NCBI GenBank assembly: GCA_036365455.1 | Contig: JAWQUS010000008.1 | Span: 22,923,501-22,987,500, forward strand | Direction: 5' to 3' | Length of the DNA: 64,000 bases | Source of the DNA: Macrosoma leucophasiata | Lineage: Eukaryota; Arthropoda; Insecta; Lepidoptera; Hedylidae | In this document: in pieces, positions 44,738-56,275 of the stretch | How positions within the stretch are numbered: the first letter of the stretch is position 1 | How the letters are laid out: each line of letters begins with the position of its first letter | Translations under genes and position numbers: made by a program | The notes under the pieces: model-generated | What the model saw: only the letters and a program-made list of their open reading frames with translations | Told to the model about the DNA's origin: nothing | Databases searched by the model: none

Positions 44738-45029
44738 TGAATAAAATTAATTTGCTCATATTTATTAATTATTATTATTCTTTCGTAATTATTGTGTTTG
44801 ATGATAACAAGAGAAATTTAATTTCAATATGACCAATTAAATATAACGCGTATGTTCGTAGACGCTATGTAGCAAAGCGTGTAGAGCTAGCTACAGACTA
44901 CGGAGACTACGAAAGGTCTACGACGATGATGATGCAAAAGACTACGCCTTTGTATCATCATCGTCGTATCACGATAATACCTTTTCATAAAAAAAAAAAA
45001 TCTGGAAACCATGTAACTTCCCGCGTGTA

Positions 45030-45300
45030 TTTCTCCGATGGGATACATAGAGGTATATACATCTATACAAATAATTAAAATTGGAGTGTCTGTTTGTAAT
45101 ATTAAAATAACCGCTTTTTACTAAATGCATATGTATGAATACACGGTACATATACCAAAACAACATTTTTTACAATTTTTGTCCGTCTGTCTGTCTGTCT
45201 ATCTGTTTGGCGGGGCTAATCTTGGGAACGGCTGTACCGATTTTGACGGGACTTTCACTGGCAGATAGCTGATGTAATAAGGAGTAACTTAGGCTACTTT
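45030..45300 (-). repeat. Helitron-like repeat, single-unit copy
   Basis: Reverse of the 18551-21255 element without mariner or array: GTCCGTCTGTCTGTCTGTC, TCTTGGGAACGGCTGTACCG, GACGGGACTTTCACTGGCAG, then GATGTAATAAGGAGTAACTT. Confidence 0.7.
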
Positions 45301-45304
45301 TATA

Positions 45305-45385
45305 CTAGCTTCGCCCACGACTTAGTCCGGGTAGATACTGGACAATCATAAATTCTCACGCGGACGAAGTCGCGGGGACAGCTAG
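45305..45385. mobile_element. Two facing Helitron-like ends, copy 2
   Basis: CTAGCTTCGCCCACGACTTA ... CGGACGAAGTCGCGGGGACA, GCTAG, homologous to 18468-18550. Confidence 0.6.
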
Positions 45386-45676
45386 TCTATATATATAAAA
45401 AGGCAAACCTGATTAACTTACTCATACCAAGTTTATTTAAATTAGCGCATCACCTCTTATAGGCAGCCTCTCTACATCAATCCCAACAACATATTTGTTC
45501 TACGACTTGTTAAAATTAGAACTAAGTTTTTTTTATTTAAGTTTTCCCGTAGAAAATGTATTTCTATAAACTGGCATTTATTTATTATGTCACGCGCCTT
45601 GTGTAGGCAAAATATGACCACGTGCAGCGGTGCGCGGGGTTGCGGAGTGACGCAGAGGCGGTCATTCTCTATTAAA

Positions 45677-45968
45677 CATAGAGCAACACCGGAAGGGAGA
45701 AGCCATATGCAGGCTTTCCCCTCTGTCAAAGTACAAGCCCAAATAGGCCTATACCTGTTGCCTAGATGTTTAAATGAGTGCGTGAAATTGTTTCTGTATT
45801 ATGTTAAAGTCAAGGTGTGAGTTTCGTAGTAATAGACGATTTTTGTAGTGTGCGTGTGTGTCGCACGCATTTCCCCCCGCAAAAATGACAAACTGTTTTG
45901 CATCGGTAATACACGTTATGGCTACTCCCCTCCAGTCCGCCGCGACTGGTGGGCCACGTTGCTCTATG
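45677..45968. mobile_element. hAT-type MITE, copy 1
   Basis: Inverted ends CATAGAGCAAC. Flanks CTATTAAA and CTATTGAA are an 8-bp duplication with one change. 292 bp. It shares AAGTCAAGGTGTGAGTTTCG and TTTCCCCCCGCAAAAA with the copy at 47755. Confidence 0.8.
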
Positions 45969-45979
45969 CTATTGAACGA

Positions 45980-46286
45980 TTGAAAACATTTTTGTTAATT
46001 TGTTTGTGTTATTTATCAACATTTGTAAAATGTCGTAGAACAAAATATTGTTGGCATTGATGTTGAGTGGCTGCCTGCAAGAGGTGATGCGCTAATTTCA
46101 AATATCAATATCAATCTAATATCACCCTGTATATCAACGCACAGCCGAAACTAATGTACGGAGAAACTTCAAATTTGGCACTGGGGTACCTTTCATGATG
46201 TAAGTGAACACTACGAACTATTATTGGAAATTCTTTGTTTAAATAGGAGGGTAAATTTTATATGAATTAGATTTTTTGTTTTTGGA
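45980..46286. other. Unassigned stretch
   Basis: No gene. AT-rich. Confidence 0.3.
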
Positions 46287-46383
46287 CTGGACCACATTGA
46301 TTTGTATGGCCTACTGATACTTGTCTCGAGTCTGGGTGTTTGGGTATGTATTTTGTGTGTACAACGGTACCCACAATACAGTA
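46287..46383 (+). repeat. SINE D body fragment
   Basis: TTTGTATGGCCTACTGATAC, GTCTGGGTGTTTGGGTATGT and GTGTACAACGGTACCCACAA. Confidence 0.6.
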
Positions 46384-46859
46384 CAATAGTAATAAGCGGT
46401 TTTTTTTTATTTGTATATCAGTGAAAGGGATCATTGATAAAATACATAAGTAGTGAAGGGGATGGCCCTCTCACTTATTTTATATTACAGCCGCGTTTTT
46501 ATTTTGATTTTTATTATCTAAATGTCCAAACGAATGTATTATATCAGCGTTGATAATACAGTTTAAAGTAAGAATGTGTTACAATACATATTATTTTAAT
46601 CGGTTTGCGACGAATCTACTGAATATGTCTGAATTTACGGAAATTATTGTACATGTGTTCAATTATCTACAGGTCGTTGCACAATAATCTGAGGTATGTC
46701 GTCGATTACGAATCATACCTAAATGTTGTAGTATTGTAAGGGTATAAGTTAAGATAATAAGTAACCTGAACAAATACTTAGGCTTGAGAAAGTCCCTTCC
46801 CCGAACTATATCTAGAAATAAAGAAAGAAAACAAGAAAAAGGCTATATTTGTCGGCCCA
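46384..46859. other. Unassigned AT-rich stretch
   Basis: Nothing recognised. Confidence 0.35.
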
Positions 46860-47200
46860 CACACAACATCTAAACAATAATAATAAATGAAAAACAAAAA
46901 ATGAGAAAATTAAGACATGATTGGGTGTCATGTTTCGTTCATCTCATAAATAATTAAATAATCATAACGCACCGCATTAAAAGTCTAGTATCACTAACAA
47001 ATAGTCAAATCGAAAGGCGTATTGATAACAAGTTTTCAAATAATACGAGCGAACGCGGCAGCAGATCAGACAGGTGCTCGGCACGAGTCCTGTATCCCGA
47101 CTGAAGGAGGACAGAAGCCGACGGGGTTGCTAGCCAACAGCCCCGCTAACGCCGCGTTCACGACCTAGCCGCTGTGACCGGCGGCTAGGTGCGGGATGGC
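46860..47200. repeat. Dispersed repeat Q, copy 1
   Basis: GCACCGCATTAAAAGTCTAG, CATCCCGACTGAA-like and GACGGGGTTG recur at 50030-50400. GC-rich second half. Unknown family. Confidence 0.45.
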
Positions 47201-47218
47201 GAGAGGTAAAATCAAAAG

Positions 47219-47450
47219 CACAGTACAAATATGAACAGTGTGGAAATTACGTACAAAACCTTGAAACGTCACACTCACACAAACATGCGCATCGACGAGG
47301 CCTCTAAGCGGTTCTCGCGGTGCTGCGCACACAGTAGTGTAGACACAGTAGTGTCACTCGCTACATCGAGCGCCGTTGCGCATGTTTGTGTTAGTGTGCC
47401 GTTTCGAACGTTTTGTACGTAGTTTCCGTACTGTTCATATTTGTACTGTG
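47219..47450. mobile_element. MITE with about 75-bp inverted ends, P-like family
   Basis: Left CACAGTACAAATATGAACAG ... CACACAAACATGCGCA and the right end in reverse differ at few positions. Flanks TCAAAAGC and TCCAAAGT could be a decayed 8-bp duplication. The left end and next 40 bp match the THAP-bearing fragment at 42691. Confidence 0.75.
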
Positions 47451-47754
47451 TCCAAAGTATGAAAATATTTGAAACAACGCCACGAGACGCCGCTCGTCCC
47501 GCCGACCACAAGATATCGAAACGTCATCGACGCCGCCCCGCCTGCCACGCCGCTCGCCGCTAAGTTTATATGGCCGTTAAGTTTTCTTAAAATTTCCGCG
47601 CAACTATCTATTCTATTACACACACAAAATTTCATAACAATCGTTCAAGCCGTTTTGAATGAGTACATATTGTTACATTGTGACACGAGAATTTTATATA
47701 TTATATATTTTTCTGGTATAGTAATCTTTGCAAGGTTTTCATTAATATTGTTAT

Positions 47755-48050
47755 CAAAGAGCAACACATACCACCGACCGGAGGGGAGTATAGCCATATG
47801 CAGGCTTTGCCCTCTGTCAAAGTACAAGCCAGTGTTCCTATGCCTGTCGCCGAGATGTTTAAATGTGTGCGTGAAATTGTTTATGTATTTTGTTAAAGTC
47901 AAGGTGTGAGTTTCGTAGTAATAGACGATTTTTGTAGTGTATGTATCACACGTATTTCCCCCCGCAAAAAAAGACAGACTGTTTTTCATCGGTAATAAAC
48001 GCTATGCTACCCTCCAGTCCGCCGCGGCCGTTGGCCCGTGTTGCTCTATG
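47755..48050. mobile_element. hAT-type MITE, copy 2
   Basis: 296 bp with ends CAAAGAGCAACAC and GTGTTGCTCTATG, flanked by the perfect 8-bp duplication ATTGTTAT (47747-47754 and 48051-48058). Homologous to 45677-45968. Confidence 0.9.
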
Positions 48051-48307
48051 ATTGTTATAATCACTTCAATCGAAAGAAGTTCACTACAGAACAAACTTAC
48101 AACAGGCATTAGGAGATGTGCCACAATCACGCACGCAAACGGATTAGCGATCGCAGTGGCGATAGTTTTACCGAGGGACGCCGCTACCCATCCCGCGTTA
48201 TAATATTTGCCCTATTCGAATGGTTTGAAAGCCGATTTTTCTTAACTAATGTCCGATGGGGTCGTCACGTCCCTCCGTTTAGTAATGAACCGCATTCCTT
48301 AGCATAC

Positions 48308-48597
48308 TGGTGGCAGATCTCCAGTGACGGAGCTCGCGGGCGCAGGCACCACCGCATTACCTAATATACTTGCCGCTAAATAGTAGTGTCCAGCACTATC
48401 GCGTTCCGGTCAGGTGGTAAAGTACGGCCCTGTTATTTCCGCCACAGAGGCATAACACCTTAGGCCTCAGGAGTGGTAACGCATCTGCATTTTGACCTTG
48501 GTCTTCTGGTGGGTGTCTATAGGCTGCAGTCATCACTTAACATCAATGTGAATTGCATGCTTGTTTGCCACTTCCATTACATAAAAATAATAAAAAA
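48308..48597 (+). repeat. LINE 3'-tail repeat, full copy with polyA
   Basis: CTGGTGGCAGATCTCCAGTG through GCATTACCTAATATACTTGC and GTTCCGGTCAGGTGGTAAAG to CACTTCCATTACATAAAAAT. Family reference copy. Confidence 0.7.
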
Positions 48598-48696
48598 TAA
48601 TAATAATTTTTATATTCAGATTTTTCCCTTGTTTTCTATGAAGAGTCCTAAAATAGCTACACGTTCCGACTTCGCGCACACCCGTGCGTACACCTA

Positions 48697-48733
48697 CGTG
48701 GCGCCCGCCAACACCTACATGGTGGGCGCCACG
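48697..48733. repeat. GC-rich hairpin
   Basis: CGTGGCGCCCGCC / GGTGGGCGCCACG, 13 bp with one G-T pair, loop of 11. Confidence 0.85.
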
Positions 48734-48821
48734 AAGGTTACACTACCCATTTAATGATTTTCGGGTATTACGGGACGTCACAACAAGGTTTCTTTTTAAA
48801 AATATCCCAATATACATTTCT

Positions 48822-48850
48822 GCCCACAGGTGGTGGGACCACCTGTGGGC
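48822..48850. repeat. Perfect 12-bp hairpin
   Basis: GCCCACAGGTGG, loop TGGGA, CCACCTGTGGGC. Confidence 0.9.
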
Positions 48851-48867
48851 CAATCGGGGAGGGGCAT

Positions 48868-49025
48868 TACGACGGATTGGCGGGGTGCGCGTTTTCATTT
48901 TTAGCGTTCTGTATCCAAAGGCAAAACGGGACCATATAACTAAGACTGACAGAAGACGGACAGACGCTGTCCGTCTGTCTGTCTGTCACCAGGCTATATC
49001 TCATGAACTGTGAAAGCTAGAGAGT
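48868..49025 (-). repeat. Dispersed repeat F, reverse 3' part
   Basis: CTGTCCGTCTGTCTGTCTGT, CACCAGGCTATATCTCATGA and ACTGTGAAAGCTAGAGAG are the reverse of the 21490-21600 end. Confidence 0.65.
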
Positions 49026-49162
49026 GGACATTTCACAGGCGATGTATTTACTAACAGTAATGCGGTGGCTTCTACCACCAGTCTCTTTAATATCATAGAT
49101 AATCATATTCTACTTAAGAGTGCTCTTAATTTAAGAGATGATAAGACATTCGAATATTTATT

Positions 49163-49358
49163 ACTAGCTGTTGCCCGCGGCTTCGCCCGCGTGGATGTTT
49201 TTTATAAATAACTAAGTAGCCTATGTTCTTTCTCGAAGTCAGCCATAACTCTGTATCTAATTTAATTAAAATCGGTTCAGTCGTTTGGACGTGAAAAGGT
49301 AACAGACAGGCAGACAGACAGACACGAGTTACTTTCACATTTATAATATTAGTAGGGA
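49163..49358 (-). mobile_element. Lep1-type Helitron, copy 4
   Basis: A|CTAGCTGTTGCCCGCGGCTT at the left, TTTATAATATTAGTAGGGA at the right; internal AAAATCGGTTCAGTCGTTTG and (CAGA)n. Reverse orientation of 25799-25969. Confidence 0.8.
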
Positions 49359-49587
49359 TTGCATCTTTGAAAAGTACATATCTGGCTAAACCATACAGTA
49401 CACATTAAACCGCACTGAAACCTAAAACACCGAATACATTGGGATATGCATCAATGCTATTATATTGCGCATGAATGCAACAAGTACTCAGTTATCCCCG
49501 TATGCGTGGATACAAAACAAACATCTGAGGGATACTATCGATTAGGGGAACGTATACCTATTTTGCAAAAACGTATACCTACTTATT

Positions 49588-49868
49588 AAGTGACTCAAAC
49601 TCAAACTCAAAAATGTATTTAATCACTTGTAAATAATAAAATTACCTTGCGATAGGTCAAATTACAAAATTAAAAATTAAAAGCGAATAACAACTGATAC
49701 GTTGATTAATATGTCAAAGTAAACAAAATAAAATAAATAAGGGTAAAAAAATACTTAATAATAAAAATAGTTATCAACAGAATGTTCCATACTCTCTTTT
49801 ACAAACGGCAAGATATGCCAAAAGAAAAAAATTAGGGACATTCTCTGTCATTCACTGGCAGAGTTCGA
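49588..49868. repeat. Dispersed repeat G, copy 2
   Basis: Colinear with 17400-17705 to TCACTGGCAGAGTTC, lacking the CCTCCTCC block. Confidence 0.7.
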
Positions 49869-50029
49869 CGATAAGACATTAGACATTTTTCTTTTCAATT
49901 TATAATTTCAGCCGATAGATGTCCACTGCTGAACCAAAGCCTCCCATGTAAGAAGGATATGCCATAATCACCAAGCTTGGCATGCTTAATGCAGATAGGA
50001 TCATTTCAATTTAAGATAGTACATCACCG

Positions 50030-50400
50030 CCTACACCTTACCAGTACACATAAAACCACACTTAAAGCCAAAACAACAACAATATAACATGTACGCACCG
50101 CTTTAACAGACTAATGTTGTAGCGATGAAAAGTCTAGTGTCATCAACGGAAAGTCTTAAGAGTCTTGGGGCACAAACACAATAAAGTTCAATAATGTGGC
50201 GGGTGGTGATCGCGGCGGCAGTCTTGGGGCACAAACACAATTAAGTTCAAAAATATGGCGGGTGGTGATCGCGGCGGCAGTTTAAACAGGCGCCCAGCGC
50301 TAGTGATGCATCCCGACTGAAACTACTCCGGTAACGCACGGGGCGGAAGGTGGAAGGCGGATGGTGGACGGGGTTGTGCGCCCACCGCCCAGCGAAAGCC
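50030..50400. repeat. Dispersed repeat Q, copy 2, with a 59-bp tandem duplication
   Basis: GTCTTGGGGCACAAACACAA starts at 50162 and again at 50221. The two 59-bp units differ at about four positions. The rest resembles 46860-47200. Confidence 0.6.
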
Positions 50401-50619
50401 TCATAGAGTAGTAACTCACTGATTTTTGTTTGATGAGAGTCTGTTAAGAAATCGGTAGTGTCGATACAGATTTTTTTTTTCTGAGGTATATAAATTTAAT
50501 TATTGGTTTTTTTTTTATACAGTTAAGGTGCAGAACTCATGTAAAACTAAAAGAATAAAAAAAACAATCTGATTTATTTTCCATTTCATATTTTGAAACT
50601 TGTACATAGTATTTTACAA

Positions 50620-50835
50620 AATCTATATATATATATATAAAAATCAATCGCTGTTCGTTAGTCTCGCTAAAACTTGGGAACGGCTCAACCGATTTGGCTA
50701 ATTTTGGTTTTGAATGATTTTTGGAAGTCCAGGGATGGTTGAAAAGGTAAGAAAATATGAAGAAATTGAAGAGGAATAGTGAAAAACACAATTTAATTTT
50801 CCCATACAAATAGTCAATTAATATTGATTTCATTG
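50620..50835 (-). repeat. Dispersed repeat B, copy 3
   Basis: ATATATATATATATAAAAAT then CGCTGTTCGTTAGTCTCGCT and GAATGATTTTTGGAAGTCCA, the reverse of 18219-18467. Confidence 0.7.
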
Positions 50836-51206
50836 CTTATAAAATAATTATACGGTTTCATTAAACATTCAATAATTAAAGGGTGTAAGTGAGAGAGAAC
50901 CCCTTATTTTGTAGAAAATTTTTGAATCAATCATTGTCGTTTCTATAAATATTACTAATGTTCCTACTAAGTATATGTCAGGCAGATAGTGCAAATAATT
51001 AAAGACGGCACCCGTATCCGTGTCCAATTTGCGCAAATCATCCGAATACATTTGAATTATAAATCATAAATGTCAATGTAAACGATGTCGCGTTGCAAGC
51101 AAGGGGTGGACGTTTTTCTGGGGTGGAAAATTAACTGCAATATTGAATCAGAACTTGACCTACTTAGTGCAACTCGACGATATGATTTAGAAAAATTAAC
51201 CAGCTT
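50836..51206. other. Unassigned AT-rich stretch
   Basis: Nothing recognised. Confidence 0.3.
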
Positions 51207-51331
51207 TTGGCTACCACCTGTTCACCATGGGCGAAAACGTGACCGGCGAATCGTGGCTGTTTGCATGAATGCTTGAATGCATGCATTTACATCTGCCTAC
51301 CCCTTCGGGGATTACAAGCGTGAAGTTACGT
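51207..51331 (+). repeat. SINE E, 3' half
   Basis: CACCTGTTCACCATGGGCGA, TGCATGAATGCTTGAATGCA and CCCCTTCGGGGATTACAAGC then GTGAAGTTACG. It shows how the body at 60850-60956 joins the tail at 31280. Confidence 0.65.
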
Positions 51332-52607
51332 TTTCTTTTTAAACAGCTTTTGAGACAAGTTGTTTGATCAATGTTAGAATTGAATCGAGGACGAAACAGC
51401 TTCATGTTTAAAAAACAATTCTAATAAAAAAATATCTACGTACTACAAACTTTTAAATTGCCTATCAAAAGTCGTAATGACTGACTCTCCTCATACCATA
51501 ATGTTTTTTCTATAGGGCACATGTATATAGCTATCAAACTTCCATAAATCGGAGTGTCAGATCTGCAATCAAACATATTCTACAACTAAGTAAGGAGTCG
51601 ATCAATATCAATAGTGTTGAACGCAGTCGCAACGCTGCACTTAGCGAGCGCGCGGCCCCGGGAATTCCGGGAAAGCGCTCGGACCCGGCCAGCTTGTACA
51701 CAAATCGAGCCTGTTACATCCCCTCTCGTAGGGTTGCCAACCATTCTGTTATAAAATAAATAATGTTTATATTAACTGTTACTTTATAAATCGGATAAAG
51801 AACGGTCTCAAATATGTTGTTAAACAACAACGAATGAAGTAGCAGTTATCAAGTTATTTCATAGATGCTGGATGCATCTATCTTACGACTTTTATCAAAT
51901 AACTTTTTTACAAGAAAGTATTGAATAAAATTACTTTTTAAAGGTTCCATAGTTATGCGTTCATGCGATCAGAGTTGATGTTTATGACAGGATTTAATCA
52001 TTCCAATCGTTTGATAAAAAAAAATGTTAATTATTTAAATAAAAAGAATAAGTAAGCAACCCTATTTTGGATTATGTGACAGGTTATTATGAAACGCAAT
52101 ATATTGATGCATACCGGTGATGAGGGTGGATTCAAAACACGGTGTACAAAGTATTATCGCTTTGGATGTACGCTTTAATTATTTTACGGCCCGCGGTAAA
52201 AAAAGAAGTCAATTATTTTGGATAAGTCTCATCAAATGCCCTGTATGGCCACGATTTTTGCACATAGGATTATGGCCAGATCTGTACAAAAACAAAGACA
52301 CAAATTGAAACAACTTGGAAAAGTTATTTTGGTTCACAACACTGGGGAGATGCAGGCATGATATTCTGTATCTTGGGTTAAGCATATCCCTTACTATCAA
52401 TCGCACTCCGGACCTTGACATCCACTTAAGACGAAAGTGTATGCTGAATTCGTTTAGCGTCCAATTTTGAGTCATTCGCCTATTGCGTGGATATTGTTGG
52501 GACTCGTCTTGATGTACCGACGTTGACCTGCCTTGCTGACCCTATGGCAGCAATATCGAGTACAAGTGTCGTAAATTGCATGTCCTTAGGTATAACTGTC
52601 TGATTTA
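51332..52607. other. Unassigned stretch
   Basis: GC-rich piece near 51625-51700 (GAGCGCGCGGCCCCGGGAAT). No gene, no repeat recognised. Confidence 0.35.
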
Positions 52608-52690
52608 TTAAAAAAACCGACAAGTGCGAGTCGGACTAGACACTTAGGGTGCACATAAGAAACGGCAAAAAATAGTTTGCTGTATACTTT
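52608..52690 (+). repeat. Dispersed repeat F, head fragment
   Basis: AAAAAACCGACAAGTGCGAG then TCGGACTAGACAC. Confidence 0.55.
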
Positions 52691-52726
52691 AAATGCTTAT
52701 TTTATTGAGTTTTTAGTATTTGTTGT

Positions 52727-52908
52727 CACAGTCACAGCCTTTAAGTATAAGCCTGTATGTTTTCCGTTGTGCACACACAACACAACAAACACTCAGGCCC
52801 GAAACAAATATCAGTAGGCCATACAAATATTTGTCGCGGTGCGGGGATCAAACTCGCGACTCTTCGAATCAAACTGTAATCTCACACCGCTGGACTGACT
52901 GGGTCGTC
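52727..52908 (-). repeat. SINE D, near full copy
   Basis: Reverse of GACCCAGTCAGTCCAGCGGT ... GAGTTTGATCCCCGCACCGC and body. Confidence 0.75.
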
Positions 52909-52911
52909 ATT

Positions 52912-53078
52912 AACTTTTCTAATGTAAACCTTATAACCCTTGACATAACGGTTAGTCGTCAACTATCGTTTTAAATAGCTGAATCGTACAATGAAGGTAG
53001 GAATGTATGTTGAAAACGGCATCAAATTACCAGTAACAATCTACATTACCTCCACGCGAAGCCAGGGCGGGTCGCTAG
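52912..53078 (+). mobile_element. Helitron-like repeat O, copy 2
   Basis: TTAACTTTTCTAATGTAAAC through ACCAGTAACAATCTACATTA to GGCGGGTCGCTAG|T, directly after a SINE D. Confidence 0.55.
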
Positions 53079-53929
53079 TAGGTACATAATAATTGTGAAT
53101 ATGGGCAGTATAGGAGAAAGTTTGTGCTTATTATGGATCAAACACCCTGTAAAATATTTATACGAAAGAAAATTAAAAGAAACGTCCCAAATGCATGGAG
53201 CTTGGGCCAGCACTTTATACACTATAATGAGAGAAGCATGGACCTTGGGCCAGCACTTTGACTTTGAGAGAAGAAGCATTAAACATTAAATCATTTTCAG
53301 CTATTCAAATTGTTTATTATACCGTCAATTAACTGTCGTAAGTTTGTATGTTTCAAAAATAAGAATGTCATAGTAGCAATTCGAGTATGGAGACATATTT
53401 TTGTCATAAAAAAATGACATAAAATAAATATTTCCGACAAAGAAACAACGATTCAAATTATTTTTTGAGTATTTTTCCATGATTCTACGTATTTTTCTCT
53501 ATCTTTTGATATAGTATACAACGTGCGGGCCAAACGTGGAACTTGTCCTTTATGACATAATCTCGAGTGAATCTCTGGATCCAATCATTCGATTTGATAT
53601 CGAGTTGCTAAAAAAGCTTATGTGAAAGGCGTATCCTACCTTTATAAATTTCAAAAGGATTTCTAGAAAACTCTTGAAACTGACAAGTTGGAAATTCAAA
53701 TCGTTACTTTCAAATTTAATATTGATGCTAACTTCAATGAGAAGCGGTAAATATTTATTCACTTTTCAAGTAAAACCTAAAGCATTTACGAATCCATTTA
53801 AAATCCAGAATTTTTCTAGTGATGTATTTGAATGTCATGTATAAATTAGAAAGCTATAAAATATTTGAATTCACATACCTAAACAAAAAGGGTCCCGACT
53901 TCTGAAGCTGTAAGCTACGTCAGTGTTTG
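53079..53929. other. Unassigned AT-rich stretch
   Basis: No gene. A short near-repeat (CATGGAGCTTGGGCCAGCAC and CATGGACCTTGGGCCAGCAC, 53195 and 53238) is the only structure seen. Confidence 0.4.
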
Positions 53930-54117
53930 ACGACCCGGTTAGTCCAGTATGAGACTACCGTTTGATTCAAAGGGTCGCGGGTTCGTATGCCCCACAGATA
54001 TTAGTTTCAGATCTGGATATTTGTGTATATGTTGTGTGTGTGTGTACATAGCACCCACGATACAGTTTTATACGTAATGTGCGCTGTGAGTGTAAGCATA
54101 TTTTATTTTTGTTTAGT
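53930..54117 (+). repeat. SINE D copy with internal deletion
   Basis: GACGACCCGGTTAGTCCAGT ... GGGTCGCGGGTTCGTATGCC, then body to GTGAGTGTAAGCATATTTTA. The B box is damaged. Confidence 0.75.
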
Positions 54118-54550
54118 GTGTCAACGACGTTCATACCAAACTTCATCTCGTTTGTAACCAAAATTCACTGAAACGGCTTGATCGATTATTATTTTGGTAA
54201 ATTTGAGAATAGGTAGTAACCTTTTTTTTATACCGCTAAGGGAATACGAATTTTTCCGGGACAGCTAGTGACAAACATTATTACAAAAAAATGTATTGAC
54301 TTCAAAACTAAATCGGCTGTAGATCTTTAGTCGGTGTAACAAGTGGCCCGACTTCTAAAAGCCCTATTCAGACCTGCGCGTTATTCACTACCCACGTGGG
54401 GAGCGGGTCTCGCTTGGGTATTTTCCATGATGTTCCGCGACTGGAGCGGATATACAGATGATATATAGGTACAGCGGTATACTGCATAACCACGCGGCAT
54501 CCGCTACCGTAGGCGATAGCGGATAACGCTCAGGCCAACCGCTTAACTCA

Positions 54551-54708
54551 CATGCTTTCGTTTAGCTTTCGATTATGACAACATCTTATCAGTTTCGTAC
54601 CGCCTAACTTTTTTCCTGAAAGTGTTTTCGTCCGCAGGTATATACTTAATAGCAAAATGTTTTAATAGGCGGTACGAAACGGACAAGATAACGTCCTAAA
54701 CGAAAGCA
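54551..54708. mobile_element. Foldback element
   Basis: ATGCTTTCGTTTAG and GTTTCGTACCGCCTA at the left are matched in reverse by TAGGCGGTACGAAAC and CTAAACGAAAGCAT at the right. About 45-60 bp arms, 50-bp centre. Confidence 0.75.
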
Positions 54709-54719
54709 TTTTGTTAGGC

Positions 54720-55921
54720 GGTCGGCTCCCAGTTCCAAATAAGCTTTAAATGTTACATTGTGTATTTTACTGAAGTGTTGCGATTATTTATTTTTGAAAA
54801 TGTATATATTTTTTGTTTTTAATTTTTAGTCTAACTATTACAAGTTATCAAAATCACATCATCCAGGTAATCGTGAAAATTACATCGTCAAGTTTACAAA
54901 AATGCTCATAAAAATAAAACCTATCCTACTGGGTCACATTTATTTAAATTTTTATGGGACCGAATGGCAGCTATTTTGCATAGAACAAAACAACAATCAC
55001 GTAATCGCATCAGAAATCTCGGCGTACATACATAAAAAAAAACATACAAATCGAATTGACAACCTCCTCCTTTTTGCAGTCAAATGAAAATAAAATCATG
55101 ACATTGACAGCACTAAGGCTGGGTTGTATCATCTTACTATAACAAATATAATGAAATAAATCTAGTTTTCGGATTTATCTCGCGTTTAATAAACTAAAAT
55201 GATTATTTAAAATCGAACCCGACGTGTCGGTCGCTTTTCAGCTTCCGTGGTCTCAAATTTGTTAAAGTACCGGTTAAGTAAACAAAATTGTTGAACTATT
55301 TGCAAATACGATAAATAACGTCATAACTTTAACTGCTTACGGTAACTGGCCGAGCTACACTGGTTAAACGTAACTTCAATATTACCGTTATGTTCTAAAA
55401 ATTTTTTTTGTTTAATTGGTTATTCTTTTTTTTTATTTGATCTATCACAAGAAAAAAATATAATTTCCATGTGATTAAATGATTTTTGATTTAATTTGAT
55501 TTGAATTTAGTAGCTTAGTTATTCTAGTACACATTTCACTGATTGGTTCATTAAATCACAACCTATAAACACTTATATGTCTTAGCACAGACTAAAGAAA
55601 ACGAGCATGTAAAGTGGTATTAGTAAATAATTCAAGAATATAATAGACAGATATTTCTATTTTTCTATCCTATTCTAAAAATTGAAAGTCCTTCAATGTG
55701 TTTGTTTGGGAAAAATATTGTATATCTGGGCCGAGGACGTATGCATGCACAAAATATTCAAATAATATTAAAATCGGAGAAATTGATTTTTTACCTATCT
55801 ACTCCACTTGGAATCTAATACAAGCTTAAAGTTGAAGAGTTTATCAATCAAACAAATATGTTTGATTGATAAATTGTTTGGTTGTACTTGCTTATCTCAG
55901 GTACAGGATAAAAAAAACAGT
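54720..55921. other. Unassigned AT-rich stretch
   Basis: Short AACCTCCTCCTTTTTGCAGT piece near 55060, and a reversed repeat G end near 55440-55480. Otherwise nothing. Confidence 0.35.
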
Positions 55922-56050
55922 GATAGGCAGAGGTAAATGCATGCATTCAAACATACATGCAAACACACTTTTCAGCCGGTTACGAGCTATGGCGTGGTAG
56001 CGAGCTTATTGACATCGCCGGGCACATTACCAAACTCCGAGGGTGTTCAT
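55922..56050 (-). repeat. SINE E, diverged reverse copy
   Basis: GGCAGAGGTAAATGCATGCA, CGCCGGGCACATTACCAAAC: the reverse of 60830-60956. Confidence 0.55.
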
Positions 56051-56159
56051 TAAAACTTTTGAAAAAAAAAAACTTGCAAAAACTTGTAGAACAAATGTTA
56101 TTGAGATTGATCTGGAGAGGCTTCCTGCAAGAGATGATGCGCTTATTTAAATAAACTCT

Positions 56160-56275
56160 GTATTTAAGAGGTTATATAACATCAAGCTACCACCTATAGG
56201 AGTGGAGCATCAATATAAAACCTTGCAAGAACGCCTAAAAAAATCTATGCGAACAAAGTCGCGTGTACAGCTAGT
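56160..56275 (+). mobile_element. Possible Helitron-like 3' end
   Basis: GCGAACAAAGTCGCGTGTAC then AGCTAG|T at 56268-56274: a diverged hairpin and CTAG terminus. Confidence 0.35.

Noticed and set aside
47469..47909. 146-codon open frame
   Set aside because: It runs across two unrelated repeats and into a hAT MITE, so it is not a gene.
53930..54003. tRNA gene in the SINE D head
   Set aside because: Many copies with a shared body and a damaged B box; it is a SINE.
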